A stretch of 64,000 bases of DNA, taken from Alligator mississippiensis. Its lineage: Eukaryota > Chordata > Crocodylia > Alligatoridae. The notes under the pieces are model-generated. The model was not told the DNA's origin, searched no databases, and saw only the letters and a list, made by a program, of their open reading frames with translations. Below, one piece after another: positions 34,130-46,709 of the stretch (its first letter is position 1; each line of letters begins with the position of its first letter). A program made the position numbers and the translations under genes. The DNA lies in NCBI RefSeq assembly GCF_030867095.1, contig NC_081831.1, positions 52,699,716 to 52,763,715 of the forward strand, given 5' to 3'.

Positions 34130-35030
34130 TTAATTGTCCTTGATACTTGTAGCCAGTTGGAGTTCTATGGCTACCTTGGGTTTCCTGGTTTGCTTCTTGC
34201 AGGTCTGGACCAGTGCAGAGTATTTCTCCTTGGAGGTGGATCCCATCCTCCATCCTTTGTAGGTCTGTCTTTTTAGACACAGGAGGACCACTAGTTCCCT
34301 GGAGAGCCAAGGGGGCTGCTGTGCCTTCTTGCTGTCTTTCCTCTGAGACAGAATAGCCTTAGTCTGTGCATCTAGGATCACTCCTTTTGAAGAGCAGCCA
34401 CTCTTCCTGGATGCCCCTCCCTTTGGGGTTGTGGTCCCTTAGGGCCTCGCCGACAAGTCTCCTGAGCTTGTCAAAGTCAGCCCTCCTGAAGTCAACAGTA
34501 CAGAAGTCCTCGACTAACTTGACAGATTTTTGGTGGATGATGAAGGTTATCAGCTCATGGTCACCGTCACCCAGCTTCCCTTTGATTGTTAGGTCACTGA
34601 TTAGGTTGTCCCCAGTTGCCAGTACCAGGTCAAGCAGTGCTTTGCCTCTTGTTGGCCTGTAGACTTCTTGAGTCAGAGAGCTCATCCACACGTGAAAGGA
34701 AGCTTTGCGACCATTCAGATTTGGCCGAGCACTCCTCCCATGAGATGTCCGGGCAGTTGAAGTCCCCCATGACAACCATGGACCAAGAGTGTGCAGCCTT
34801 GGCCAATTCCCTGGCAAACTCCTGATCAATCTCTTGATTCTTGGAGGGAGATCTGTAGTAGACTCCCACCATGGTATCTCCTTTGCTGTGTTCCCCATGG
34901 ATTTTAACCCAGAGGGTCTCTAGTTGCTCACCCTGGGTGCCGATATCACCTTGTAGGGACACGGAGCTCTCCTTGACATGGAGAGCTAAACCTTGGCCCT
35001 TTTTGTCCCCTCGATCCCTCCTGTACAGGG
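34130..35030 (-). pseudogene. CR1 copy 3 endonuclease, 5' truncated
   Basis: Frames 34962-34630 and 34898-34359 overlap. Together they show VYYRSPSKNQ, MGDFNCPDISWEE with the active-site Asp and Asn, VYRPTRGKALLDLV and GDHELITF. The N-terminal Asn and ETWW boxes lie beyond the truncation point. The linker at 34381-34130 (RKDSKKAQQPPWLSREL) joins to RT. Confidence 0.85.
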
Positions 35031-35031
35031 T

Positions 35032-36430
35032 ATTACAGCCATGAAATGGTGTAGATAGTTTTTAGAATGTAGACTTTTGAATTAAACATATTTTTAAAAG
35101 CTTACGTACTCTTTTGTGCCTGAATGACATCTGAACAGCATGACCCTTACCAAATGCATTTCTATTCATCTGAAAATTCTAGAAATAGCTGTAGTCTGGC
35201 AAAAAGTGAACTTAAAGTATATTTCACAATTTAAAATTATTCTTTATCTCTCCTCTTAATGACACTACCAGTCTCCTAAGTTAACTGCCTTCCTGATCAA
35301 CCACGTACACCAACAATTGTATCAGAAAAACTTTTTGGAGTTTTTTTATTTGTGAAAGTTCTGTATGGTAGAGACCCCTTTTTCTTATTTCCTACTCAAC
35401 CTATTTTGCTGAAATTGGTTTCCACATGCTTAATTAGTGAAGGCTTTCCTTGGTTTAACCACCTCTTTTGCATTCTGGCTCTTAAGATAATTAGGTGTCT
35501 CAAAAATGGTCCCTTGAATAATTAACATGGGGCAAGTAATTACCCACTCAGAAAGAAACAGTTGGATGACAATAAATATTTATTCAAAGATCTGTAGGTA
35601 AACTATAGATGGAATTCCCCAATGGCAACACTAATCGGGGCAGAGGGTAGAAAAGAGGTATTATTTACCTTGAAGATGTTGCCCATGTAGAACTCCAGTT
35701 TCTGTGTATGGGATTGAAGATGAAAGAAAACATTCCCTGAAGACAAGTAACTAGTGGCAGTACATTCATGATGACAAGGGCAGGGGAAGATGATTCTTCC
35801 TTTTCAGTTTCACCTTTAGTTTGACTATTTGCATCTGTTCATGAGATGTCCTTGCATCTACACAGAAGGAAGATAGTCCAGAGAGTAAGGAGGCTAATGT
35901 TTAATAGTTAGGAGCTAGGCATGTGATTGGTGAGTATCTCCATATGTAAAAACTTCTTGCTTGTGCCTAGATAGGTAACTTGCCAATGCACTGGCTTGGG
36001 ATGGATGCATAGCCATGCCTCATATTATTCCAAGCTCCTGAGTCAACAGGTTCACGTATCAAACTACAGCCTTTTTGTGTCCTAGAATAGTTCTGCACCT
36101 CCACATGATTTGTCTTCCATGGCTAATATACTGTCTTTGTCACCAGTAGTATTTCTTGCAATAGGCCTCGGGGGTGAGCCATATATTTTCTTTTGCATTA
36201 GTCTCACATTTCACAATGGTATCCATCAGAGCTACCCCTGTAAGCTGTATGTATTTTGTACATAAACAAGAATCTTAAAATTAGAAGAGTCTGCAAAGCC
36301 CACTGGAGTTTGTAGCAAGTTTGCTGCTATTGTATGATGTCTATACAGCATCCAGAAGCCAGCAGTGTACAGGTCGCACAAAATGAAGACAAATTTCCCT
36401 TACCTTCCTCTGTCATTTTTCATTGAAAGT

Positions 36431-36461
<31 letters not shown>

Positions 36462-37065
36462 GAATATAGTTTTCCTGACAGATAAGAATTAAGGTAACAA
36501 TTGCCAAGAAGCCGTTCTTCGCTCTCTTCCTATAAGTAAACATGGGCTTCAAAATAATAATCACAACAAAAAAAAAAAATCTCCACACTGTCACAGGCTT
36601 TGACTTCAGCATTGTGTTTTAAAGAGGAATATTTCCTCATAGTAAAGAGTCAGACCGACCTGAAAATGTACTTGACAACTTGTATTATCTAATTCCTGCA
36701 TAATGAGGTTGTTAGTCATTGTTGCTAGGGACAGAAGTGATCCTAATCAAAGTAACTACAAGATTCTTCTCTCTTTCCAACCCTTTTCTTCTCCCCCTTC
36801 ATCCCCCCTCCCTCCTCATCTTCCTCCAGTTCATTATCACTTTTTGGTTTAATCCTGTTCTTGGATATGTCATCAGGAATGCTGTATAAAATGAGTCGGT
36901 GCATATTTGTATGCAAAAATACAGAAATAGATTTTACAAAATGAGCCTAACTACAAACATAAGTAGCACTTATAATGGTATATATTATTTGTCCTCTTAT
37001 TTAGTATTTAATTTTTATGAATTCTTGTTAATTGGTCTGTACTGGCACCTCTAGACTTCAAAGTT
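35032..37065. other. AT-rich intergenic DNA with a (GA)n run
   Basis: A (GA)n microsatellite of about 26 bp lies at 36429-36454. A C- and T-rich patch lies at 36785-36830. No gene or RNA gene is seen. Confidence 0.55.
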
Positions 37066-37069
37066 CTTT

Positions 37070-38425
37070 CTGGGTGCAAGCACATGGGCATCTATACATA
37101 TACTTCAAGGTGGGGGAGGGGGCAGATGCTTTAATTGAGCAGCTCTGAGAGCCACTCTAATTAAAATGCCTGCAGCATCATGTGTACTCGGTAGGGCTGT
37201 GTGAAATGGCAGTGTTCTGTTTCAACCAGTGTTTCGCCATTTTGATGGAACAGCGTTTTGTTTTGAATTTTGTTTCTATTCAAAACAGCATTCCATTTTG
37301 TTCCACAGAAACAGTGAAACTGTTTCGATGTTTTGCCCATAGGATATAATGGGGAAGGATAAAACAGCCTATAACTTTGTCATTTGTTATGGAGATGGGT
37401 ACAGGGGCTTCTGGGGCCCTGCACTTATAGCTGCTGACAGGCAAAGCGTGTTTCATGGGTGCCTGTGCAACTGACTGTCTCTGTCTTGGGGCAGAAGCAG
37501 TTTCCTGGTCTGTATTGATTCTTTCCTATCCTTAGTCTGTAGTCTTGTAGGTGTTAATCCTTGCTCATTAACTTGTTATCCTAGCTAGCTACTCTGTTAC
37601 ACAATCAATCATGATTTACTCAGGTACCAGCTCAATACACAGTAATTTAATGAGAAAAGATTAACACTTACAAAACCACAGAATAAGGAGAGGAAAAAAT
37701 CAATACAGGTCTGGGAATTGCTTCTGACCCAAGACAGAGACAGTCAGTTGCACAAGTACCCATGACACAAGTTTTCTTCCTGTCAGCAGCTGGAGGTGCA
37801 GGGCCCCAGAACCCAGAAGCCCTGCACCCATCTCCCTGAAAGCTGGCAGGCTTCATGGCCTCAGCAGGGGCTAGCAAGCCTGCAGCTTTCAGCCTGCTGC
37901 ACCTTAACACAGACAGTGTCACCCATGTCATTGAGTTTTGCTTTTCCACAGCTTGAGGTACAGTTTCCCCAAACCCCCTGCACCTACTTCCTTGAAGCTT
38001 GGCAGGCTTCATGCCCTCAGCAGGGGCTACTATTCCTGCAAGCTTCATTTAAATCGGGCTAGAAATGACAAAGTTATAGGCTGTTTTGTACTTCCCCATT
38101 ATATCCTATGGGTGAAACATTTCAACTTGCCTCATTTTGTTTTGAGGCTGTTTCAACTATATCTTTTCTATTTTTTGATTTTGCTGTTTCAGCGTTGAAA
38201 CAGTGTCAAAACAAAACTGGAGGCGAAATTTTGCAGAGCCCTAGTATTCAGCATCCCATACTTCAAAATGGTGGTGAGGGTGCTCTAAGTAAAATTTGTT
38301 CAACTATTAAAGCACCCTCACCACCATATTTGAAATGTGTGGACACTGAATACACTTAATATGGAGGCTGCTGGATGTGGTAATTGGCATGCTATAGCAG
38401 ACTCAATTTAATTAAGGTATATATT
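37070..38425. mobile_element. Foldback element interrupted by a hAT element
   Basis: CTTCAAAATGGTGGTGAGGG (from 38261) pairs with the reverse of 38311-38334 (AGCACCCTCACCACC). With the hAT element removed, the left flank (AAATGCCTGCAGCATCATGTG) joins to ATTCAGCATCCCATAC. Related sequence lies at 17990-18200. The outer limits are approximate. Confidence 0.55.
37192..38243. mobile_element. Non-autonomous hAT element, 1052 bp
   Basis: The ends are TAGGGCTGTGTGAAAT and, reversed, TAGGGCTCTGCAAAAT. The flanks are GTACTCGG (37184-37191) and GTATTCAG (38244-38251), 6 of 8 alike, an aged 8-bp duplication. The body is an imperfect palindrome: CCCATAGGATATAATGGGG (37339-37357) against the reverse of 38090-38113, and TGACTGTCTCTGTCTTGGGG against CCAAGACAGAGACAGTCA. 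It carries no transposase. It belongs to the same family as the half element at 31814. Confidence 0.87.
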
Positions 38426-38429
38426 TGAG

Positions 38430-41400
38430 ATGTAGGATAGTGCTTAATTTATGAATATCAGAAGACCAGATTACTTAAAGTTAGATGAATGTTTCCCACA
38501 AAGAAGAGGCAGCCTAACTAGGACAAATTATACTTTTCTATACTAAGCTTTGAGCATTAGATATCTGATCCAATGGGAAGTTTGGGTATTTTGTTTTGTT
38601 TTTGTTTTTCACTGAAATCGGGAGGCCTTAGAGCTGATACTAAAATACCAAGTCTTGAACTTAGGGCATGCTAAAATGAATGGAACTTGGGGGGGTTTAG
38701 AAGGACTGCAGAATCCACTTAACTGGAGGCTAGCTAGCAGCTAAGCTCCAAGAGCGGACTTCCTTGTGGGTTTAGTTCTGCTATTGTACTTAGTGTGTTT
38801 GAACTTGAATGTTTCATAAAGTTACAACCTTATTCTAGAAGCCTTATTCATTCATCCATGGCCTCAGCAAACCTGTCTTGTAATTAAGCTCTTTAATGAC
38901 CCTACAGAGTATCTGAAAGTCCTAAATATTAGCTGTGCCCTTGATTTAACTTAATTAAAAAGAAAAGAAATTACATTCCCTCAAAACCTCATCCCTTATT
39001 TTGAAGTTGGTCTCACACACTGCTTTAAAGGTAAGGAAATGAAATAGAAAATTCTACAACCCTTATGCTTCAGTGTCTTTGGCAGCTTTCCAGTTTCAAA
39101 GCCCAGGGCCAAATACTCATTTTAACTATATTTTGTTTGGAAACCAAGCAAATTAATTCAGTTTAACTTTTGACAGATTTTAACAATGTGCAGATATAGT
39201 ATTGATGGACTAAACATTGTGTTTCTGAAGTATAATAGTTGGAGTTTTTTGTGAAATTGGAAAAAGGGCAGAATAATGCTGGCTGAATGTAATAAGAAAA
39301 GTGCAAACTGCTGTGACTTGAATGCTAACTAAAACCATTAATTTACTATTTGTACATAAACGTGTTTATTTATATTTTAACATACATGCATTCATATAAA
39401 GTGGTATATTTATTTTAGCTACTGTGCTTACATTGGAGAAACTGAGTACTAATGGATTTCAATTCAACAGAGTTGAGATCAAGTTGTTGACCTCCAGAAA
39501 TTAAAAGGTATAACAAAATCTTGCCATCTTCTGTACTGTAATGGCAGCAGACTTCTGGTATGTGAGATTATTTTGTTATTTGATAATTAATAACAATAAT
39601 ATCCCAATATCACTTAGTGTTCTTCACTCCTCATTTAAAGTCCTTCTTTGAAATAATAAATGTATAAAGTTGTAGCTGATCACGTTTTGTAATGCATTCC
39701 TTCATTGTAAAGTTGAGCTACCAAAATACACATTATAGAAAAATTTTCATTGCAGAAACTTTGGCTCATACCTCCATAAATGTTCCACCCATTCTGTACA
39801 CAAGATGGACTGAATCTCTCACTGAAAGCAATGAGATTTGTGTTTGATGTTAATTGTAACAGGAGATGAGATTGGACCACTTTTATCAGAGTGATCTTGT
39901 TCAAAGATAAGATTTTGATATTTTGCCCTTAATGTGCTTGTCCAGAGACCAATTTACCTTGGTATGTAGGTGTATCGGTATGCTCTGTGAAAACATGTAC
40001 CCAGTTATTTATGTAGGAGGCTCTGATTGTTTGAGATCAACTTTCCCAAGATTAACAGTGTACAGCTATAATTTAATTGTGGACTCTCCTTCGTTGTTTT
40101 TGTCATTAAAATAATTTATGTAGGAAGTATCATTCTCCTGGTTTACTAGTCTAATAATAATGCTGCTGTGTATTTAGGAATGTGTAGCTTTTAAACACGA
40201 TTGAGCATATTGTATGTTAGTATTTTTACTTCTTTACATTGTATCATATCAGACTTTAACTACTTCAGTGCTGGTTCTGTTTCAATCCCCAAATTCATAC
40301 AATACAATGATCCTGTATCTGAATATCCCAATACGCTTGGTATACTGGACAGTATTTGATGCTAATGATCAGGAAAAACATGCAATTAGTGTAATAATAA
40401 AATATTATCATGGGAGCAAAGGGCCATATTCCTTGATAGTGTAGACTTGCAGGGCAGATTATTTGGCCTTCCTTTTGCTTGCTGTGCATTATCCCAGTTA
40501 TGCTGATGTTGTACTAAAACTGTCCTCACATAAGTAAATTGCAGTAGAATGTACTGTACTTTCTCCCACCACCCTTCCCCAAAAAGAATGAGAGCATTGA
40601 CATGTTTAGAGTTTGTAAATTGGTGAGTAATGTTCTGAAAATGCAGTAGAAAGCAGTATTAGCTAAGCCATTAGAGCACAGATAGAAGTGATAAATTTTG
40701 CATGATCTGGTCATAGAAAGCATTCTATAGCTGTGGCCAAACACAAGTGCACAGCGGCAGATTGGCCATTTTTTTTTTTTTTTGAAGTAATCAGGTGAAA
40801 ATCTGAACCCTTATTGCATGAGGAGTCAAATGAAAACATTTGAAAATTGAGTGTCTACTGTAAGTTCTGTCTGGGCTGCATACCAGTCTCAAGGTGTTTT
40901 TCAGAATGGGAGAGGGGGAAGAGAATGAAGGAAGTTCAGTCTGAGGGATTTTCAGCCCCTGCTGGAAGGCGGGTGGGGCATTGGGGGGCTCTAATATGCC
41001 CATCCACCCCCCAAACCTACTGGGGGACCCCTAGAATGAGCTCTCTCTGCTCTCTTTTTCTCCTCCCCCTCCCCCCACCCACCCATTCTGAAATGGACAG
41101 GCTGGGAGAGAGAGTCCCTTGACTCTTGCTAGGGGAAACTAGCTGCAGGCTTCCAGCAAGCAATTAGATTACCTTCTCCCCTGAAACCAGCAGTGAATTT
41201 CTGTTTGGTCCAGGGGATCCTTGTAACTCGGAACACTTCCCGCAAAGCATTTTCAGTTAAAGTTGGGAGCTGCACTTCTGTCCACACTCTTAATGTATTC
41301 CATAGTAGTGCTGTAGTAGGGAGCTATCTCTGGATTTAAAGTAATGGGGCAGGAAAATTGGGCAAAGTCCTTGCAACCCTCCCTCTTTCTCTGAAACACA

Positions 41401-42265
41401 TTTTGTTTTTCTTATACTATAAAAGCCTAAGTCTGTCTGTCATCCTCTCTCTCCCCCTCCTCCCCCCAGTCATTCTTGATGGTCAATTGGCTAATTCAAA
41501 ACCTAATATCTACCATCTGCTAGGGGCAAGTGGCATCTGGCCTTAAAAGAGGCCCAACGGGAGTTACAAGCAAGGAGTTGTGTACCTAACAAGATGAAGG
41601 CAAACTTCGGGTTCCCAGGTTCAAATTCATAATCCAAACCCATTTAGTAACTATCCCTAGAAGTATCTAAACTGCAGTAGCTAGCTCTTAATTAAGCCTA
41701 AAAGTTCCTTGGAGGCTTACGGCTGTAGTTCTGCAAACTGGCAAAAATAGCACAGTCCAACAGGATGGTGTAGATAGCTAAATAAACTTGCTGCATGCTC
41801 TTTCTCTTGCACTTTTTTGTAAGGGCAGAGGATTTGGTACCTGCCTTTTATAATGACTTTGCAGTTACTGTGTCAAACTGTCTTCTAGGAAATGGGAGAA
41901 CTTGATTCAATTCACTTCTCAGCCTAAGGTGATTTAAATGTGTATCTCCCAATTCCTGGGAGAGAGCCCTAGGATGAATAAAGACAACTCCCTAGATTTA
42001 TCATGCAGACTGTGTCACTAGGCAAAAAGTAATCAAAGATGCATTGGGGGCCACACAAAGCACAAGGAACACTTCTCTGTGATTGTCATGGGTTATAGTG
42101 TGTGCTTTTGTTGCTGTTTATGCCTCTTGCCTACAAGCAGTAACTTTTATATATGTATATAAAAGTTTGGGTTCCGGGACCAGACCTCTTTTTATCTTCT
42201 TACCAGCTTCATGAATTTTCATTCTCTACTGCACAGTGATCAGGTTTCAACAGAATAGATGGGTA
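38430..42265. other. Mostly AT-rich intergenic DNA
   Basis: No gene is recognised. It holds a T-run at 40770-40784, a purine-rich then C-rich block at 40905-41085, and a 26-bp near-perfect palindrome AACTTTTATATA/TATATAAAAGTT at 42142-42167. Frames of 60-90 codons show no domain. Confidence 0.5.
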
Positions 42266-42269
42266 GGGC

Positions 42270-42480
42270 TCCCATACAACCCATCCTGTAACTGTAAGCT
42301 AGGTCACTCTCCTGGAGGATAGGAGTTGTGGGTTTGAAGCCCCTCAAGCTGGGAAGATCACTGGAATCCTGAGATTACTTCCTGGATGCTGTAATGGAGG
42401 CTTTCATGCCTAATTCTGGGGTCCTGCATTCCACTTCAGGGGCCAGCTGCCTAAAGATACGCATTGCAGTAAGCTGTTAT
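42270..42480 (+). mobile_element. Possible tRNA-derived SINE fragment
   Basis: AGGTCACTCTCCTGGAGGAT followed 25 bp later by GGGTTTGAAGCCCC resembles the anticodon-to-B-box part of a tRNA-derived SINE head. The A box is not clear and the downstream body is not one that I recognise. Confidence 0.35.
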
Positions 42481-42484
42481 GGAG

Positions 42485-43885
42485 AAGAGGTAGTGTTTGA
42501 GAAATAAAAGCTGCCAGAGCACTTTCATGGTCCCGTGTAGCTGCTTGCTTCTGACTACTTCACAAACCCTCAGCTCTGCACAGAGTTAGGATCGGTAAAG
42601 TATCCAGGTTCTACTGTACTGAATGAAGAATCATTTCATACCAAAGTAATATTTCAAAATGATTAAACTATTTTGAACAAAAGTCCTGCATTGGCTTTTT
42701 TTTTTTGGTTGTTTTTTGAACAGGGTATGAAGGATGAGAGTAGCAAAAATCAAAATTTCAAGCTGTTTTGATACTGAAATTAACCCCTCCCCCCAAACAA
42801 AAACAAACAAAACAAAATTATGAAGTTCTATATTGTTTCACTGCATGGGAAAACAGTTTCCTTTTTGCTGGGACTCTACATTCCATGTGGGTCTGGCTTG
42901 CCATATGGTTTTTTTTGTCTCAGTTGGTAGCTCCATGGTTTTAGATCTCTTTATTACATATAGTGGTTTAAATAATATAATTTCCCATATCTGTTTCTTG
43001 GACACAATGACAAGATTTATACTAAGACAACAATTCCAGGGTTTATGAATCTGGAATTTGCTTTTTGCAAGCATTAGAGCATGCATATTTCAAGGTCACT
43101 TTCCAAGTGCGTCCACAGTAATAAAACCTAGCTATCAATGTGAACTCAACAGGCATGTAAGTACCACTAAAGCCAGAGAGAATTTGAATGAAATGTTTTG
43201 CAGCACTTGGATAGACCTTGATTTTAAACTTAAATGTAGGGTGTGAAACTGCTGTTCAAGAAGCCCATTTCCCCCCCCCCCCATGCAAATTCCAATTTGC
43301 CCTTAAAAAAGACTTTCCTGGGTATGTCTGAAAGTAAGGGGAGGCTATACAAACTGTTCCTCCTTAAGACCAGGAGCCATGGACAATAGCAGAAAAAGGG
43401 TCATCCTGAGTGAAAAAGCTATGACTATCTAATTGAAAAAAAGTATGGGGAAAGAGGCTGTGTATTTTCATCTACAGGCCATTAACTCAACAAGCAAAGA
43501 AAGGTAAAATATAACCTCCTAAACTGGGAAGAACCATTCCCATCAGAGATGCAATGCCTTGAACAGCTCTGTGATCCAATCCTGCATCTGTTTCTGAGAG
43601 ACCACAATAGATTAGGAAAAGATGTATAGTTTGAATTTGGCAATGTTTTGTCATAATGGTGCCCGCAGAATGCCTTGTTAAATGTTATATTGTAAGCTGC
43701 ACAAATGTTGTTGAGCAGTGTTATTTCTAGCTCTAGTTTGGAGTAGTTGTACATTCAGACCAGTTAGGGCTGGAGGACTGAAAGGTAAGAACCGTCCTTC
43801 CTCCAACTTCTTCCTCACCACTGTTGCCCTGAGGGGTCAGGCCAATACTCAGGGTCTCAATATTGCACTGTTAGGCAGGAGGGCA
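42485..43885. other. AT-rich intergenic DNA
   Basis: A C-run of about 14 lies at 43271-43284. Nothing else is recognised. Confidence 0.5.
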
Positions 43886-43894
43886 TAGTATACA

Positions 43895-44195
43895 ATTGCA
43901 CATACACACACATACTCAGTATACACCCCTACTAGTCATACACACTCACACTAGCAAATCAGATACACACACATTCAAAATAACAAGTCTAGGTTCATGA
44001 ACATCTATCACCAGTTTAAGCCCAAACACACTGCACACACCAAATTTTGACAGAATCAGTTACCAACACCTGCACATCCAATACACATACGTGGATTACT
44101 AATTCATATACCACACACACAATGATATCTATATAGTATATATGTGTATTCACTAATTCACACACATACCACACACCTACACATACACACAGGTG
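43895..44195. repeat. Degenerate CA-rich microsatellite region
   Basis: Short runs of CACACA and ACACATAC are scattered through 300 bp, with CATATACCACACACAC-like words. This is a decayed (CA)n array. Confidence 0.75.
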
Positions 44196-44394
44196 AGTTC
44201 CTATGTTGGGTGTTGTGATGTGTATGTATGCACGTGCTTGGGATACCTGGGGAAAGATTAAGGTAAGAAAGTAGAAGTGTAGGGAGTGAAAGTTACTGGG
44301 ACCGGGATTAGATCTAGTAGACTAGAGGGGCCTGGGCATAAGAACTGAGGCTTGGGGGTAACTTTAGGTTAATTGATCTTAATTGATTAAGAGG

Positions 44395-44960
44395 AAATGC
44401 CCAAAGCCTGAAGAACAGGGGAGCAATGCTGGCACAGAGGCTGGGACTGGAGCCAGAGCTACGGGGGAGCTGAAAAGGTAGGTGGGGAGAGGGAAAATGG
44501 GACTAAGGGGAAAGTGTGGGTGTTTAAAGAGGGGCTTTGAGTGTGAGGAGCCAGAGGATGGCTCTAGGGCAGCTAGAGAAGCTGCAGGGAGTGGCAGTAG
44601 GTGCTGGGAGCTGGAGAAAACTGCAGGACATCCACAAGAAGCTGGGAAGCTGCAGGGGTGGGGTGAGGACTACAGAAGGTGTGGGGGAAGCCTGAAAACA
44701 GAGACAGACAGCAGAAAATCACAAGAAAAGCAGCAGGAGAGACTGAAAGGTGGCAGGGGCAGTGGGAAAGCAGGGAGAGGCACCAGAAACTCACAGGGAA
44801 AAGGCAGTAGTTGGCATGGGAGGCTGAAAGGCAGCAGGAAAGCAAGGGGAGGCTGAGAGGTGGCAGAAAAGGGGAGATGGAATTGGGAGGAGATTGGGAA
44901 ACTAGTGCGGGGGGGGGGCTGGAGCTGAGAGAGAATAAGGCTGGAATTTAAAATAAGGAA
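44395..44960. repeat. Purine-rich minisatellite-like block
   Basis: The plus strand is dominated by A and G, with recurring GCAGGAGAGACTGAAAGGTGG and GGGAAGCTGCAGGG words. It ends near a run of about 10 G (44911-44920). A 124-codon plus-strand frame and a 142-codon minus frame cross it but are biased in composition and probably not coding. Confidence 0.6.
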
Positions 44961-44969
44961 GGGACTGGG

Positions 44970-45760
44970 ATTCAGTAAAACATAACCCAACTTGGAGGTT
45001 GCAAATGACAATGGTTGTATTGAACAGGGGAGATGGTGACACAATGTCTTATTGGTTCCCTTGCACCCTCCCCCCCCCCCCCACACACACAAACACAATG
45101 GCAGCAGGGATTAGAGAGGCTTGGTGCAAGGGCTAAAATCCACTGAAGTCCAGGAGGAGAGAGAGAGTCCAAATTGTAGGAGGAGTTGTGCAGGTAATAT
45201 CTACCTATCCCAGGCTGGAAGTTGATCCTTGATGGCCAGTTGGGGTCTCCTTCAGTTCAGTGTTGTCCAGTGGGGGCCTCTGGGGTGGATAGGTGATGTG
45301 AAGCTGGTGTGGTCCGGATGGAAATGGTATTCCCACTCGGTCTGTCTTCACTGCCCCTTTTTTATAGGGGCAGACCTTGTGTGTCCCTAGTGACAGGAGG
45401 CATGCCCAGGTAAGGGTCAGCCCCTGGTGTACCGGGCATGTGTGCTCCATGCAGGGATGTGCAGTTTCGGGTGTCTGTAATGGTGGGGTACAATGGTAGA
45501 GTTGCTGGTTCTGCAGGGTCTTTTGTCTTTTCAAATGCTGGGTTTTTGTCTGTGGTTCCAGGATGAATCAATGTGAAGTGATGGCCTGGTCATTACAGGC
45601 CATTCAGTAGAGGCCTGCTACCATTGTATTTCAATCACTCCCAATTACTCTCTTTCATCCGGGAAACCAATTTACATGGGAAGGGTACAATGAATCATAC
45701 AGTTGCAACACGGGATGTGCAGGCAGAGGACAGAAGATGGAGGCTTAACATATAAAATGG
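44970..45760 (-). mobile_element. Possible LTR fossil, minus strand
   Basis: On the minus strand a TATA-like CCCCTATAAAAAAGGGG (near 45355-45371) lies downstream of an upstream part with CAGCAGGCCTCTAC-like and CATGTAAATTGG words, and a possible poly(A) region follows further on. A C/CA-run (45070-45096) interrupts it. The layout fits an old retroviral LTR, but no target duplication was found and the family is not identified. Confidence 0.35.
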
Positions 45761-46079
45761 AAACTTGACTAAGTGACTTTGGTTCACTTAGAAACACAGG
45801 CTTAAACCATACTATAGCCATATGAAACAATCAAAAGCAATACAAAAATGATGATAATATAATATACAACAGTAAAAATCAATACAAATCTAATAATAAT
45901 ACAATATAAAACAGTAGATATCCAAAACCAAAAACTTGCTACCAAAATAAAAATGTTAAAGCTTATCCTAAGTCTGAGCTTACTTATACTTATCTATAGG
46001 GAATAGAGGGGGAGAGAAGAAGTCAGAAATGGTTGGGGAAGGGGAGGGAATGCATTTAAAAAAAATAAATAAAAAGAAG

Positions 46080-46650
46080 AAAAATGGGTTTTGCTACACC
46101 ACCATGTTGTACAAATTACCAATTTGCTCAAAAGATGAGCGAGACCTTGTGAGGGGGATAAGGCAAAATGCTGTGTTTATTGACTTTGAATATTAAAAGA
46201 GTGCTTATACACTGGCCCAGTCACTCCCTCTCACTCCCAGTCTCTCTGCAGATGTTAGTTAGGCAAGTCCCATTGCTCAGTGCTGCACTACATGGCCAGC
46301 CTAGGAGTATGAAATAAAGAGTGGGGCATACAGATGCATCTATATTCCAGTGAAGCTTGCAGAGTATTACCCAATTTCTTGATGTTAAGTCTCTCCCCTT
46401 TATAGTGGTCACCAAGTCTTTGTTTAAATTTGTGGTACTTTTCCATCCTAGCATATGTTTAGGCTCATGCATCATTGTCCAAAGCATTCCTCTTCAATCA
46501 CCCTGTTTATGATATTCCTTTTTTGTCACTGCTGTAGGCTGTGTTCATTATAAAAGAGAGTCTCTACCCTTGGGATAGTTTGAAAACTTGCCTCTCCTGC
46601 TTATCTTCTTTTTTGCCTGGTACAGACTGGCTTCTTCAGCATGATTCACC
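46080..46650 (-). mobile_element. Possible second LTR fossil, minus strand
   Basis: On the minus strand GCCAGTGTATAAGCACTC (TATA-like, near 46201-46218) is followed about 35 bp later by CAATAAACACAGC (poly(A) signal, near 46166-46178) and GGTCTCGCTC. This spacing is typical of an LTR promoter and R region. It may belong with the preceding element or be separate. The ends are uncertain. Confidence 0.35.
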
Positions 46651-46709
46651 ATTTGGCAACTTGTTTGCTTACATGTAGCTTACTTCTGCCTTTACCAATC
46701 ACTCTACAT

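Larger units (their letters stand above)
32754..35031 (-). mobile_element. CR1 LINE, copy 3, truncated at both ends
   Basis: Minus-strand CR1. The 5' truncation point is near 35031 in the early endonuclease (TACAGGAGGGATCGAG). The 3' part stops near 32754, about 170 bp short of the CR1 3' terminus seen in copy 1. CR1 inserts from its 3' end, so loss of the end must be secondary. Relative to copy 1 the RT has lost about 250 bp near 33735. Frames are otherwise less broken than in copies 1 and 2. Confidence 0.9.

Noticed and set aside
41590-41640. Possible tRNA gene (GGTTCAAATTC resembles a B box)
   Set aside because: No A box at the right distance and no cloverleaf pairing of the flanks.
43900-44200. 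Possible CRISPR-like or satellite array
   Set aside because: The repeats are short CA-type words without constant spacers, which is a decayed microsatellite.
44482-45098. Frames of 124 and 142 codons in the purine-rich block
   Set aside because: Strong strand composition (A/G against C/T) removes stops by chance. No domain was seen.
45061-45100. Boundary of an element at the C-run and CA-run
   Set aside because: The homopolymer and microsatellite can arise by slippage and do not define an end.
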